From contig JBNLDC010000005.1 of NCBI GenBank assembly GCA_050304135.1, positions 287,587 through 351,586 on the forward strand: a stretch of DNA of 64,000 nucleotides, given 5' to 3'. Positions 1-8,503 of this stretch are shown here, one piece after another (within the stretch, counting starts at the first letter, position 1; each line of letters begins with the position of its first letter). Position numbers and translations under genes: made by a program. The stretch is from JAFGNB01 sp050304135 (lineage in GTDB: Bacteria > Fibrobacterota > Chitinivibrionia > Chitinivibrionales > Chitinispirillaceae). The notes under the pieces were generated by a model. That model made no database searches. It was not told the DNA's origin and saw only the letters and a list, made by a program, of their open reading frames with translations.

Positions 1-133
1 TGATAAAAATCATCAACAATCTCGAGAACTGGTAACCATCATAAGTCAAATTAATTGATGTTTTTCTCCGTTTTACCAACCCCATTTTTTCCGACCAGAA
101 ATGAGCAGTGTTTAATAAGGGGAGAGAAGAGGA

Positions 134-460
134 TCAGATCGCCTTCTGTTCCTTTGCGATCCAGGCGAGCAGCAGATAAAGACCAAGCGTCACCACAACC
201 GCAAGTGCATCGGTTGAAGAACGGATCAGCTGCATTACCCCCCGGTAGATGACATGCGCGAGCACGGTATAGCCGCCGGTACAGACAACGATAAACACGG
301 CGTAGCGGATATACCAGGTGAATTTTCTGGTGAACCGCCGGATACTGCGGTTGAGATGGGGGCCGAAAAGCATCAGCGTGACCGCCGTGATCCCGAAACT
401 GATCTCGTGCAGATATGTGCGAATGAACGAGGCAATGTAGTGCAGCAGTGTTGTGACCAT
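134..460 (-). CDS. DUF3392-like small inner-membrane protein
   Basis: The 108-residue product is almost entirely hydrophobic, with about three membrane segments (residues ~5-32, 48-72 and 82-102) separated by short basic loops such as LNRSIRRFTRKF. Its length, the N-terminal YLHEISFG stretch and the basic loop after the first helix recall the DUF3392 family of uncharacterised membrane proteins; this is recognition from memory. It starts five bases after the pgpA stop, so it is probably the last gene of the dnaX-ybaB-recR-pgpA transcript. No function can be assigned. The family name is likely but not certain; that it is a real membrane protein is well supported. Confidence 0.7.
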   Translation of the reverse strand: MVTTLLHYIASFIRTYLHEISFGITAVTLMLFGPHLNRSIRRFTRKFTWYIRYAVFIVVCTGGYTVLAHVIYRGVMQLIRSSTDALAVVVTLGLYLLLAWIAKEQKAI

Positions 461-465
461 AACGC

Positions 466-993
466 TCAGAGATACCCCCGCATCCAGTGATAACAGGCCA
501 GTATCAGAAGCAGCGACATGTTCGCATATACACCGGCGATGACATCGTCCATGGTGATGCCGACATTATCGTCAAGCTGCTGCATATCATCCACTGGAAA
601 CGGCTTGATGATATCAAAAAACCTGAAGAGAACAAATCCGATAAGCAGCGTGCGCCACGAAATCGGCACCATGAAAAAGGTGATGAACTGACCCGCCACC
701 TCATCGATCACCACCGGTCCGGGATCATCCTTTCCGAAGGTATCGCGGGCATGCGATGAGAAAAAAAGGCTCACCGCGACCAGAACGAAGGAGGCAATCC
801 ACCAGACAAGCGGCTGTCCGGGAGTAAAGAATGCCGACCACTGCTCATGCCGCGACAGATACCAGATCCCCGCGATCGTTGCCGCGGATCCCACCGTACC
901 CGGAGCACCGGGAATGAATCCGAGAAAAAACAGACTCGCTCCGGCTTTACGCACCCAGTACAGGCGCGACCGTACCTCACTCTTTTTTGCCAT
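466..993 (-). CDS. pgpA: Phosphatidylglycerophosphatase A
   Basis: The protein removes the phosphate from phosphatidylglycerophosphate to give phosphatidylglycerol at the inner membrane. The 175 residues match the usual family length. The N-terminal GFIPGAPGTVGS glycine-rich stretch, the central KDDPGPVVIDEVAGQ acidic motif that holds the metal-binding residues, and FRFFDIIKPFP are all characteristic of PgpA. Three to four membrane segments are evident. The start codon overlaps the end of recR by 17 bases, which indicates translational coupling. A lipid gene in a recombination operon is unusual by function but the overlap makes co-transcription very likely. Confidence 0.93.
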   Translation of the reverse strand: MAKKSEVRSRLYWVRKAGASLFFLGFIPGAPGTVGSAATIAGIWYLSRHEQWSAFFTPGQPLVWWIASFVLVAVSLFFSSHARDTFGKDDPGPVVIDEVAGQFITFFMVPISWRTLLIGFVLFRFFDIIKPFPVDDMQQLDDNVGITMDDVIAGVYANMSLLLILACYHWMRGYL

Positions 994-1588
994 AATAAAT
1001 ATCCGTTCGTTCGTGAAGCGCCTGACTCAGAGTTATCTGATCGGCATATTCAAGTTCCATCCCGGCGGGAAGCCCACGGGCGGGACGGGTGATGCGCAGT
1101 GTCGGCATATCCTTGAGCAGACGCGCCAGATAGAGCGCCGTGGTCTCCGCATCAGCCGATCCACCCAGCGCAATGATAAGTTCTCCCGGCTGCTCTGCGG
1201 CAATGCGCTCCGACAACTCACCGATACGGATTTTGTCAACGGTTATCCCGTGCAGTGGTGCCAACACCCCACCCAGGATATGATACAGCCCACGGTAGCG
1301 CCCCCCCCGCTCGATAGCGAAAACGTCAACCGGTTTTTCCACCACGCAGATACATCCGGTATCGCGACCCGGATCACGACAGATGGAACAAAACTCCCCT
1401 TCGCTGTAATTGAAACAGCGGCTGCAGAGCCGTAGCCTTCCACGCGCAGTGGTGATACTGTCGGCAAGATGCTGCGCCTCGGTAATCGGCTGTTCCATCA
1501 GATACAGCGCAAGCCGCCAGGCACTTTTTTTGCCGATCGTCGGGAGGCGGCTGAGCGCCTCGACAAGATCTTCAAGTGGTCCGATCAT
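977..1588 (-). CDS. recR: Recombination protein RecR
   Basis: RecR acts with RecF and RecO to load RecA on gapped DNA. The 203-residue product has full family length. The N-terminal helix-hairpin-helix region (LSRLPTIGKKSAWRLALYL) is followed by a zinc finger with four cysteines (CSRCFNYSEGEFCSIC, near residues 57-72) and then by a Toprim domain with the CVVEKPVDVFAIE stretch and the GGSADAETTALYLARLL motif. It begins inside the last codons of ybaB with a four-base ATGA overlap and itself overlaps pgpA. The ybaB-recR pair downstream of dnaX is a widely conserved gene order. Confidence 0.97.
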   Translation of the reverse strand: MIGPLEDLVEALSRLPTIGKKSAWRLALYLMEQPITEAQHLADSITTARGRLRLCSRCFNYSEGEFCSICRDPGRDTGCICVVEKPVDVFAIERGGRYRGLYHILGGVLAPLHGITVDKIRIGELSERIAAEQPGELIIALGGSADAETTALYLARLLKDMPTLRITRPARGLPAGMELEYADQITLSQALHERTDIYYGKKE

Positions 1589-1896
1589 GTTCCGGGAAGT
1601 TTGATCCCGCCGGTAAGAGCTCCGAAAGTCGAATCGGAGGCAGCCTTGAGTTTTTCGAGTGCATTGGCATGAGCGGCGACAATAAGGTCTTCGAGCATCT
1701 CCACATCATCGGGATCAACCGCTTCGGGATTGATGGAAATCGAGAGCAGCTCATTGGCACCGCTGAGCTTGACGGTCACCATCCCGCCTCCCGCACTTCC
1801 TTCGATTTCCTGCTTTTTGAATTCGTCCTGCGCCTTCATCATCTGCGACTGCATTTTCTGTGCCTGCTTGAGCAGTTTGTTGAGGTCTTTTGACAT
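1585..1896 (-). CDS. ybaB: Nucleoid-associated protein YbaB/EbfC
   Basis: This small dimeric DNA-binding protein coats the nucleoid and usually lies between dnaX and recR. The 103 residues start with a coiled, basic, Met/Gln-rich helix (LNKLLKQAQKMQSQMMKAQ), continue with the conserved GSAGGGMVTVKLSG strand region and the INPEAVDPDDVEMLEDL helix, and end with a Gly-rich tail (FGALTGGIKLPG), all typical of the family. A good ribosome binding site (CAGGAGATA) precedes the ATG at 1896. The stop overlaps the recR start. A 112-base gap separates it from the dnaX stop, so a separate promoter is possible there. Confidence 0.95.
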   Translation of the reverse strand: MSKDLNKLLKQAQKMQSQMMKAQDEFKKQEIEGSAGGGMVTVKLSGANELLSISINPEAVDPDDVEMLEDLIVAAHANALEKLKAASDSTFGALTGGIKLPGT

Positions 1897-2008
1897 TAGC
1901 GTATCTCCTGTACCCGCGACCTCCGCCGGTCTGCAGCGGAAGTGCTGTCGAAAAAAACAAAAAGTGTTACCGCGTCATTCACTCATTTTCAGAAGTAGCG
2001 CGATACTC

Positions 2009-3808
2009 CTATTCAACAACTTCACCATCGAATATGTCAAGTACTGTCCGAATGATCGGTTCCTGTTCAATTTCATCGTTAATAGATACCGGAACGATTC
2101 CGGCAGGTTTAAAATAATTCTGTTGCGGTTCCCCGTCGGACTCCGCCGCCTCGATCGTCATTCGCAGTTCAAACTCACGACCGGTAAGCGAATGGAGGAT
2201 TTTCGTCATCTCCTCACGACTCTGCTTCCGATTAACCTCCTGATACTGAAAGGAGAAGGTCGGTGCAAAGCGCAGATCGATGGTATGTGCCGTGCAGCCG
2301 GCAACCGAAGCCAGCGACAGGAACGATCCGATCTTGGGACGGTCTCGAAGCAGTGTCTCAAGAAATGCCGGCCAGAGTTGCTGAATATCAGGACTCTCGC
2401 CGGGTTCAATGGAATAATCGAACGACGTCGGATCGTTTCCGGAAGAGGAGAGCGGCGGTTCCTCCGGAAGGGGTTCTTCGTGAACAGCTGCCGGGGAAAC
2501 CGCTTCGGCCGGCAACGGGGCGGAATAGGAAACATTCTCCTCAACCGGTTCTTCGGCTACCTGAAGAGGCTCAAGAACCGTTCCTGATTCAGAATTCAGT
2601 TTTTTTTTTACGTCGGCAGAATCATTTGTGTTCACACCGGATGGAGAGGCAACGCTGTTCTCAGGATCGTCGCCACCGCCGCCGAGCATCTTTACAAGCT
2701 GTTCAATTGATACCGTACTGTCAAGATGTACCAGTTTGAGCAGCATGAGTTCCGTTTGAAACCGTGGAAACGCGCTGCGCTTGAGATCGTATTCGGAGCG
2801 CTTGACCATTTCCGCCATACGGAGCAGGTCCGGCTCGGCAAACCGCTCAGCCGAATCGGAAAAACGTTTCGCCGTCGCTTCATCAAGATCAATTCCCCTG
2901 CCGGTGAGCGCACCCGGAATACGGGCAAAAAGGAGATTGCGGAGATGCTCCTGCAGACCGACGATAAACTCCTGCAGATCAAACCCTTGGTAGAGTACCT
3001 CCTGCACCAGAGCCAGCATGGCGGCGCCGTCTTTTTCCTGCACGGCATCCATCACCCGGTCAAAAACCTCCATTCCCACCAGCCCCAGTACCGACCGTAC
3101 CTCTTTTTCGCTGAGGTTTTCCTGGCAGAATGAATAGACCTGATCGAGCAGACTCAGTCCGTCCCGCATGCTGCCGTCGGCCTTGCGTGCCACGAGCATG
3201 AGTGCGGCCTTTTCGTAGGTAATTCCCTCCTGATCACAAATATGCATCAACCGCTCAAGAATATGCTCGGCGCTGATCCTGCGGAAATCATACCGCTGAC
3301 AACGTGAGTGAATGGTGGCGGGGATTTTCTGCGGTTCAGTTGTGGCGAATATGAAGATGACGTTCTGCGGCGGTTCCTCAAGTGTTTTCAGCAGCGCATT
3401 GAACGCACTGTTCGAGAGCATGTGCACTTCGTCAATAACGAAAATCCGGTATTTGCCGCCCATCGAGCTGTAACCGACATTCTCGCGGAGTTCCCGGATA
3501 TCATTGACTGAATTGTTTGAAGCTCCATCAATTTCGAGTACATCGAAGCTTGATCCGGTGACAATATCCTTGCAGGAGAGACACTCACCGCAGGGAGCCG
3601 GTGTCGGTCCTTTTTCGCAGTTGAGCGCCTTTGCGAGAATACGGGCGGTGGTTGTTTTTCCGACCCCGCGGGTTCCGGTAAAAATATAGGCATGGGCGAC
3701 ACGATTCTTCTCAATCGCCTTTTTAAGCGTCTCGGTGATATGCTCCTGTCCCACCACGTCATCAAAGGTGGGGGGGCGCCATTTTCGCGCGAAAACGAGA
3801 TAGCTCAT
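2009..3808 (-). CDS. dnaX: DNA polymerase III subunit tau (and probably gamma)
   Basis: DnaX is the ATPase core of the clamp loader. The 599-residue product has Walker A (GTRGVGKTT, residues ~45-53), a zinc-binding cysteine cluster (CEKGPTPAPCGECLSC, ~64-79), Walker B (DEVHMLS, ~126) and the LEEPP and SRCQRYDFRRI motifs, followed by domain III to about residue 370. The rest is a low-complexity Glu/Pro/Ser linker and a C-terminal tau-specific region that would contact the polymerase and DnaB helicase. Codons 400-403 contain an uninterrupted run of ten adenines at the start of the linker, a likely slippage site (annotated separately). The gene lies directly downstream of the SRP RNA, as in many bacteria. 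Confidence 0.98.
   Translation of the reverse strand: MSYLVFARKWRPPTFDDVVGQEHITETLKKAIEKNRVAHAYIFTGTRGVGKTTTARILAKALNCEKGPTPAPCGECLSCKDIVTGSSFDVLEIDGASNNSVNDIRELRENVGYSSMGGKYRIFVIDEVHMLSNSAFNALLKTLEEPPQNVIFIFATTEPQKIPATIHSRCQRYDFRRISAEHILERLMHICDQEGITYEKAALMLVARKADGSMRDGLSLLDQVYSFCQENLSEKEVRSVLGLVGMEVFDRVMDAVQEKDGAAMLALVQEVLYQGFDLQEFIVGLQEHLRNLLFARIPGALTGRGIDLDEATAKRFSDSAERFAEPDLLRMAEMVKRSEYDLKRSAFPRFQTELMLLKLVHLDSTVSIEQLVKMLGGGGDDPENSVASPSGVNTNDSADVKKKLNSESGTVLEPLQVAEEPVEENVSYSAPLPAEAVSPAAVHEEPLPEEPPLSSSGNDPTSFDYSIEPGESPDIQQLWPAFLETLLRDRPKIGSFLSLASVAGCTAHTIDLRFAPTFSFQYQEVNRKQSREEMTKILHSLTGREFELRMTIEAAESDGEPQQNYFKPAGIVPVSINDEIEQEPIIRTVLDIFDGEVVE
2600..2609 (-). other. A10 slippage site inside dnaX
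   Basis: Ten consecutive adenines of the coding strand form the last base of Val400 and codons Lys401-403. Adding one A (or a -1 ribosomal slip) gives Thr-Glu-Phe and then TGA. Losing one A gives Asn and then TGA. Either event would end the protein at 403-406 residues, just after domain III, which is where gamma subunits end. Thermus thermophilus makes gamma by RNA polymerase slippage on an A-run in dnaX and E. coli by ribosomal frameshifting. The role here is inferred from sequence layout only. Confidence 0.6.
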
Positions 3809-3879
3809 AACAACCTGACGTTGACGGAACCTTTGTTCTGCCCCGGCCAGAACCGGAATATACAGAACAGATAAAAAAA

Positions 3880-3981
3880 GTGGGCCAAGTTTACCTGCGG
3901 CACACCGGGTGTCTGCTTACCGTTGCTCCCTTCCAGGCCTGGCGGGGTTCACAGTCTTTGGTTGCGCAGGGCCTGGCCCAG
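3880..3981 (-). ncRNA. ffs: Signal recognition particle RNA (4.5S type)
   Basis: Read on the minus strand, the apical domain is unmistakable: CCAGGCCTGGAAGGGAGCA followed by an asymmetric loop and the returning strand with GGTAAGCAG. The ends pair as TGGGCCA (3974-3980) with TGGCCCA (3881-3887), giving a short hairpin RNA of about 100 bases without an Alu domain. A run of seven T (minus strand, 3873-3879) immediately follows the closing stem and serves as terminator. It sits between tRNA-Ser and dnaX, the gene order known from Bacillus and others. Confidence 0.93.
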
Positions 3982-3986
3982 TTTTA

Positions 3987-4075
3987 TGGCGGAGAGACTG
4001 GGATTTGAACCCAGGGTACGGGGACCGCACACACGCTTTCCAGGCGTGCCCCTTAAACCGCTCGGGCATCTCTCC
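3987..4075 (-). tRNA. tRNA-Ser (anticodon GGA)
   Basis: On the minus strand the gene begins GGAGAGATGCC and ends with the matching CTCTCC acceptor strand, discriminator G and an encoded CCA (3987-3989). The anticodon loop CTGGAAA places anticodon GGA at 4039-4041, reading UCC/UCU serine codons. A long variable arm (TGTGCGGTCCCCGTACCC) and the TTCAAATCC T-loop fit a class II serine tRNA. It lies five bases upstream of the SRP RNA, so the two are probably one precursor. Confidence 0.97.
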
Positions 4076-4426
4076 ACATTTATTGCTACAACAACGTGTC
4101 GATCATTGCTTCTGCAGACTGCGATGGTTGCAGCACCATAAACAACACGTTGTTAAATAACAAGTTACTGTATTTCAACACTTGTACAATCCCTTAAATA
4201 TAACTTCTGACTGGTATTTCAGACGAAATTTTATTGTTCTACGAGCCCCAGTCTCCCTGCAACACTCCCGAACCGCCAAACGCTCAGCCATGGCTGATTA
4301 GTGGATTTTACAATCAGCCACCCTGCACGCATTCCCGATGCCCCAAAACATCACCCCCTGAACCGGCGACCAGTTCTGAGAACACCCGGTTCAATCAATT
4401 ACGTCTGACTGGTAACAACCGGAAAA
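4076..4426. other. Intergenic region with inverted repeats
   Basis: I see no convincing gene in these 351 bases. Two perfect inverted repeats stand out: AACAACGTGT (4090-4099) with its complement at 4145-4154, enclosing a smaller CTGCA/TGCAG hairpin, and TGGCTGATT (4291-4299) with its complement at 4312-4320. Neither is followed by a clear T-run on either strand. They could fold in the 3' end of the glycyl radical activase message or in the leader of the tRNA transcript. Confidence 0.5.
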
Positions 4427-5383
4427 TCAACTGTTGCAGCACACAGTAAAACCATATCGCCGTATCGTACTCTGAATGCTTTCCAGTTGCAAATCCTCCA
4501 ACTTTCCTCTGTCAGTAAAGCTTTCCGCTTTCCCCAGTTTCTCATATTTATGCTTCGATAAATTATTGTACGGCATAACATGAACGACTCCGGAATAACC
4601 CGCATTCTGCAGAAATGTCGCAATCCTGGTTATGGAGTCGGTATCGGTATTGAATCCGGGAATGAGCGGAATCCGGGGAATGATTTTTTCAGATCCGTAA
4701 TCAGCAACAATCGTTCTGAAATTGCTCAGAATAAGGTCCGGGGCAACACCGGTAGCCTCCTCATGTTTTGTTGGGTCAATCTGTTTGATATCAAAAAGGA
4801 AAAGATCCGTCACCGCACCAAGTTCAGCAATTGTATCGGCAGAAAAAAAACCGCAGGTTTCAATCGCGGTATGGATTCCCTGCTGCCTGAACTTTTTCAG
4901 GGTAGCAAGAAGAAATTCCTTTTGTGCGGTAGGCTCCCCCCCGGAAATCGTAACACCACCCTTTGATTCCTCAAAAAAGGCAATGTCCTCCAACGCGCCA
5001 TCAACAACCTCTCCGGAGGTCATTGCGGTTCCAATGTATTCCATCGCACCTGCGGGACAAGCAGCTGCGCACTCGCCGCAATCATTGCAGACACTGCTGT
5101 TGCGGTGCAATCCTTTTTTTGAAATAGAAAGTGCATTGTTCGGGCATGCCTTAACGCAGTTTCCACATCCTGTGCATTTGAGAGAGCTGTGAGCGACCTC
5201 CCGGACGGGCCTCTGCGATTCGGGGTTATGACACCACCGGCAGTGCAGAGGACACCCTTTGAAAAAGATGCAGGTTCTTATCCCCGGACCGTCAAAGATC
5301 GCATACCGCTGAACATCAAAAACGATGCCCTGCACCTGCGTACCATCACCAGATTGCATGTTCAGTACGGGAGATGATCTCAT
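4427..5383 (-). CDS. Glycyl radical enzyme activating protein (radical SAM)
   Basis: The enzyme uses S-adenosylmethionine and a [4Fe-4S] cluster to abstract a hydrogen from the active-site glycine of its partner. The 318 residues carry the radical SAM motif CPLHCRWC (cysteines near 39, 43 and 46), an inserted ferredoxin-like domain with two CxxCxxCxxxC clusters (CTGCGNCVKAC and CNDCGECAAAC), the GGVTISGGEPT motif and the DLFLFDIKQID stretch. The insert is typical of activases for non-pyruvate-formate-lyase glycyl radical enzymes. The ATG at 5383, preceded by GGGAG, lies 38 bases inside the end of the partner gene, so the two are coupled. The substrate cannot be read from this gene. Confidence 0.95.
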   Translation of the reverse strand: MRSSPVLNMQSGDGTQVQGIVFDVQRYAIFDGPGIRTCIFFKGCPLHCRWCHNPESQRPVREVAHSSLKCTGCGNCVKACPNNALSISKKGLHRNSSVCNDCGECAAACPAGAMEYIGTAMTSGEVVDGALEDIAFFEESKGGVTISGGEPTAQKEFLLATLKKFRQQGIHTAIETCGFFSADTIAELGAVTDLFLFDIKQIDPTKHEEATGVAPDLILSNFRTIVADYGSEKIIPRIPLIPGFNTDTDSITRIATFLQNAGYSGVVHVMPYNNLSKHKYEKLGKAESFTDRGKLEDLQLESIQSTIRRYGFTVCCNS

Positions 5384-7931
5384 TCTGTAGCTCCCAGCCT
5401 ATCTCGGTAAAATAGACACTGAAACCGCCGACTTTCACCACCAAGTCCTTGTGGTTTTCCGGGTTTTTCTGTGCAGCTTTCAAATCTTCAGACGATATGA
5501 CGGTGGGCTGGAGTTGCATACCACCCAGTTTAAAATAGGTTTTAATAAGCGATACCCATTTCTCACGGGTTTCGTCATTTTTTCCAATAAGCGACGGATG
5601 AAGTTTCAGGTTGACCGTACACTCCATCAGGTGTTCCAGATCAAGACGTGCGATGGATTGCAACACTCCGGTAGGTCCTTTACACTCAACGTTGAATGGG
5701 CTGCATCCTGCGGCATAAGGTTTTCCCGCCTGTCTTCCGTCGGGTGTCGCCATTCCGAATCGCCCAGCCAGAGTATGGGTCATCCCGCCGCCGATTGAAG
5801 CAACGAAGGATCTGCCATTTGCACATTTTACCGACTTGATCGCATCGGTGAATTCCCTCACAATCTCTCTGGCAAACTGGTCGATTTCCGGATTGCCGTT
5901 TCCCCATTTCGGGGTCAGTTGAAGGATTTTATTATGAATATTCTCGTAACCGATGTAATTGCTGTCGATTGCCGTAACGAGTTCCTGCAACGTGAAAGCG
6001 TTTTCCTCAAAAACAAGTTTTTTTATGGCGAAAAGCGAATCAATGAAGTTGGCAATACTGGTACCGAGAAGGACAAACTCTATCTGATAATCATCGCCAC
6101 CGACGGTAGTGTCTTTCTTTTTTACCAGCGTTGACGGCGTAAAAGCTGAAATATAAGGGGAATTGAGCTGAGAAGCGAAAACTGCATCTCTGGTCTCCAC
6201 CCCGTTCCTGAGCAGATCAAGAGAATACACCATCTGTTTTTTTACCGCTTCGAGAAACTCATCGAAGTTTTTAAAGGAATCGATACCCCCTGTTCTGATA
6301 CCGGTACTGCCGATCCGCCCCATCATGGTGACATTGTCGCCGTTTCGGAGGGTGGTATCAAGCAGATTACTTAACGATATACTTGAACAACCCGACCCCC
6401 CACCCTTGCCCGCGGTGCAGAAATTCGCACAAACGATAGCGGAATAGGTCCGGGCGTCTTCAAGTGAATAACCCGCATTCTGCATGGACTGTATACACAG
6501 TTCATCATTCTGAAAAGAAATATTGGACACTTTATTGTAGAGAACATCGGATATCAACGCATAAAACTTTTCCGGTGTTTTTTTATGAAGTCTGATAATA
6601 ATGTTATTAACCGTTTTCGAACGGTACGCCGCCTCAAGAATTATGTAGGTGAGTTCATTGGTTATATCGTTCCCGGAAGCATCGATACCACCGATGGTCA
6701 CTGATTCCATACCGCAGAACCGATGGTAGAAATCATTCATGAAATTGGGAAACGGCTTTACATTAAAGCTCATGTTCTTAATCAGAATTTCTTCGAACAG
6801 CTCTCTCGCTTCTGCCCGTGAAATCGTCTCGAATTCAATATCCCGTTTGTAGTAGGGATAAAATATCTCGTCCATCCTGCCCATGCCGTGTCCGTTGAAG
6901 GGCAGTGAAAGTTCCACGGCGATCTTGATAATCCAGTACGACTGAATAGCCTCAAACAGCGTTTCGGCCGGTTGCGCGGGAACCTTGACAAGGGCATCTA
7001 CTATCCGTTTCAGATTCTGTTTTTTCTCCGGATCACGTTCCCCGTTCAACTGATCCTGCACCTGGTCGGAAAGCCTTCGGGCAAACACCAGGATACTGTC
7101 GTAGGCGATCACGAGGGAACGCAAAAATTCCGCTTCTTCTTTTTTCAGAGTTGCTTCGTTTTTTAGACTTTCGAGCACCTCTTCCTTCATGGCGACAATG
7201 CCTTTTTTCAGGTACGTGGTATTGTCGATAACGACATTTCCCTGCACCGTCGAGAGTATGGTATTCGGCGAAAGAAGTGCATACCCGCCGGTAAAACTCG
7301 AGGGAAGCGATTCCATGTATGCCATGGTCTCCCCGGCAAAGCCTTTGTTCTTCTCAAGCGTCCCGATGATCGTGTCACCCAACGACCTCCCCTTCCAGTA
7401 GGGAAGCAGCTCCCGAAGAAGCACCTTTTTATCTTTTGCCGCTATGGTATAGGGATTAACTTTTCTTTTGTCTATTGTCGCCATTCCGAGATTCGGCAGT
7501 TTCACTCCGGCGGTGCGACACTTGTAAACATTTGTAACAGCACTGACAATTCCTTTGCTTTTTACAACAAAAAAGAGAAATTTCAGCGCAGCTTTTACCT
7601 GTGTGAGAATGAGTGTGGAAGTTTTGAGTTCGTACTCAAAAGTGGAGTTGTACATCCCTTTCTCAATATCAATAGGAATACCCAGCAGATACTCGGTCCA
7701 GTTACCGGCGATCCGGTCATCGGGGTCAACGTACACGGCAATGTTCGATAAAACATGTTTCATGCAGAGTGCGATACGTTCATTAACCGATATGTTCTGC
7801 CCTTCGGTTTCTTTCCACATATCCGTGTAATATTTCGCCCGCTGAATGGAAACCGAGGTGATCGTCTCCTGATACTTCCGTCGCAGATTGTTCAGTCGTG
7901 TACTGACGTTTTCTTTATAATCCATAGCCAT
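5346..7931 (-). CDS. Glycyl radical enzyme of unknown substrate
   Basis: The 861-residue product has the length and fold markers of the pyruvate-formate-lyase-like family. The C-terminal glycyl radical loop is VVKVGGFSVYF with the radical probably on Gly836, followed by the usual NEIISRTEHA end. The middle region contains NGHGMGRMDEIFYPYY. The cysteine-loop reads YSAIVCANFCTAG with Cys501 aligned to the thiyl cysteine. The GCVEP motif of glycerol, choline and related eliminases is absent: the position of the base Glu is Asn. The loop Arg is Lys and the Tyr is Phe, both conservative. The enzyme is therefore probably not a typical dehydratase or C-N lyase. Its only partner here is the activase. 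Confidence 0.93.
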   Translation of the reverse strand: MAMDYKENVSTRLNNLRRKYQETITSVSIQRAKYYTDMWKETEGQNISVNERIALCMKHVLSNIAVYVDPDDRIAGNWTEYLLGIPIDIEKGMYNSTFEYELKTSTLILTQVKAALKFLFFVVKSKGIVSAVTNVYKCRTAGVKLPNLGMATIDKRKVNPYTIAAKDKKVLLRELLPYWKGRSLGDTIIGTLEKNKGFAGETMAYMESLPSSFTGGYALLSPNTILSTVQGNVVIDNTTYLKKGIVAMKEEVLESLKNEATLKKEEAEFLRSLVIAYDSILVFARRLSDQVQDQLNGERDPEKKQNLKRIVDALVKVPAQPAETLFEAIQSYWIIKIAVELSLPFNGHGMGRMDEIFYPYYKRDIEFETISRAEARELFEEILIKNMSFNVKPFPNFMNDFYHRFCGMESVTIGGIDASGNDITNELTYIILEAAYRSKTVNNIIIRLHKKTPEKFYALISDVLYNKVSNISFQNDELCIQSMQNAGYSLEDARTYSAIVCANFCTAGKGGGSGCSSISLSNLLDTTLRNGDNVTMMGRIGSTGIRTGGIDSFKNFDEFLEAVKKQMVYSLDLLRNGVETRDAVFASQLNSPYISAFTPSTLVKKKDTTVGGDDYQIEFVLLGTSIANFIDSLFAIKKLVFEENAFTLQELVTAIDSNYIGYENIHNKILQLTPKWGNGNPEIDQFAREIVREFTDAIKSVKCANGRSFVASIGGGMTHTLAGRFGMATPDGRQAGKPYAAGCSPFNVECKGPTGVLQSIARLDLEHLMECTVNLKLHPSLIGKNDETREKWVSLIKTYFKLGGMQLQPTVISSEDLKAAQKNPENHKDLVVKVGGFSVYFTEIGWELQNEIISRTEHAIW

Positions 7932-8503
7932 TCCTTGCAGAACACTTTCTGCCTTGTAGGTGTTGGTAGATCCAGTAAAATATCCGGGTGTTTAGTACAC
8001 CGATTCAAATGGAACCGATTGTACCATACATTCGATCAATTCAGGTGATAGATAGTTTATTGATAGCGGAATACAGGGCCGTCCTGATAAAATTCCGATT
8101 TTTATCAACGATACATTACATGTAGATCACACCCTGTTCACGAACAAAATAGGTATAAAGAGAATCAAAAAGCAATACATTGCTTAGACACGAAGTCATT
8201 AACAGTGTCTTTCAAAGAAAATTCAGTTTTTCGACCGATTCCTGCCTCGATTTGATTAACGAATCGATTCTCCAAAGATATCCGATAGAGGAAACCTTCC
8301 TTCCCTACCCTCGCTTCCGACATCCTCCGTATACAACCCTTTCAAAATCAAGCTCATCATGACCTGTTTCGACTTTAATATAGGTGAATTTTTCAATTTT
8401 AATGAAAATCTATGGGATGGTGGTGCTATTATTTTATTTTCATGTATGTCCGGTACCGATTCCGGCAAAATGTTAATCGCGACTTTTAAAAAAAGTAACG
8501 ACA
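7932..8503. other. Divergent intergenic region
   Basis: This 572-base AT-rich stretch separates the divergently transcribed glycyl radical enzyme gene and the CsgG-like gene and must hold both promoters. I found no FNR-type TTGAT-N4-ATCAA box. A palindrome AGCAAT-AC-ATTGCT lies near 8171-8184 and GAATCGATTC near 8262. Short open frames have no ribosome binding site and no family resemblance. No RNA gene is recognised. Confidence 0.5.

Noticed and set aside
7932..8503. FNR-type anaerobic control site for the glycyl radical genes
   Set aside because: No TTGAT-N4-ATCAA palindrome is present; isolated half-sites are expected by chance in AT-rich DNA.
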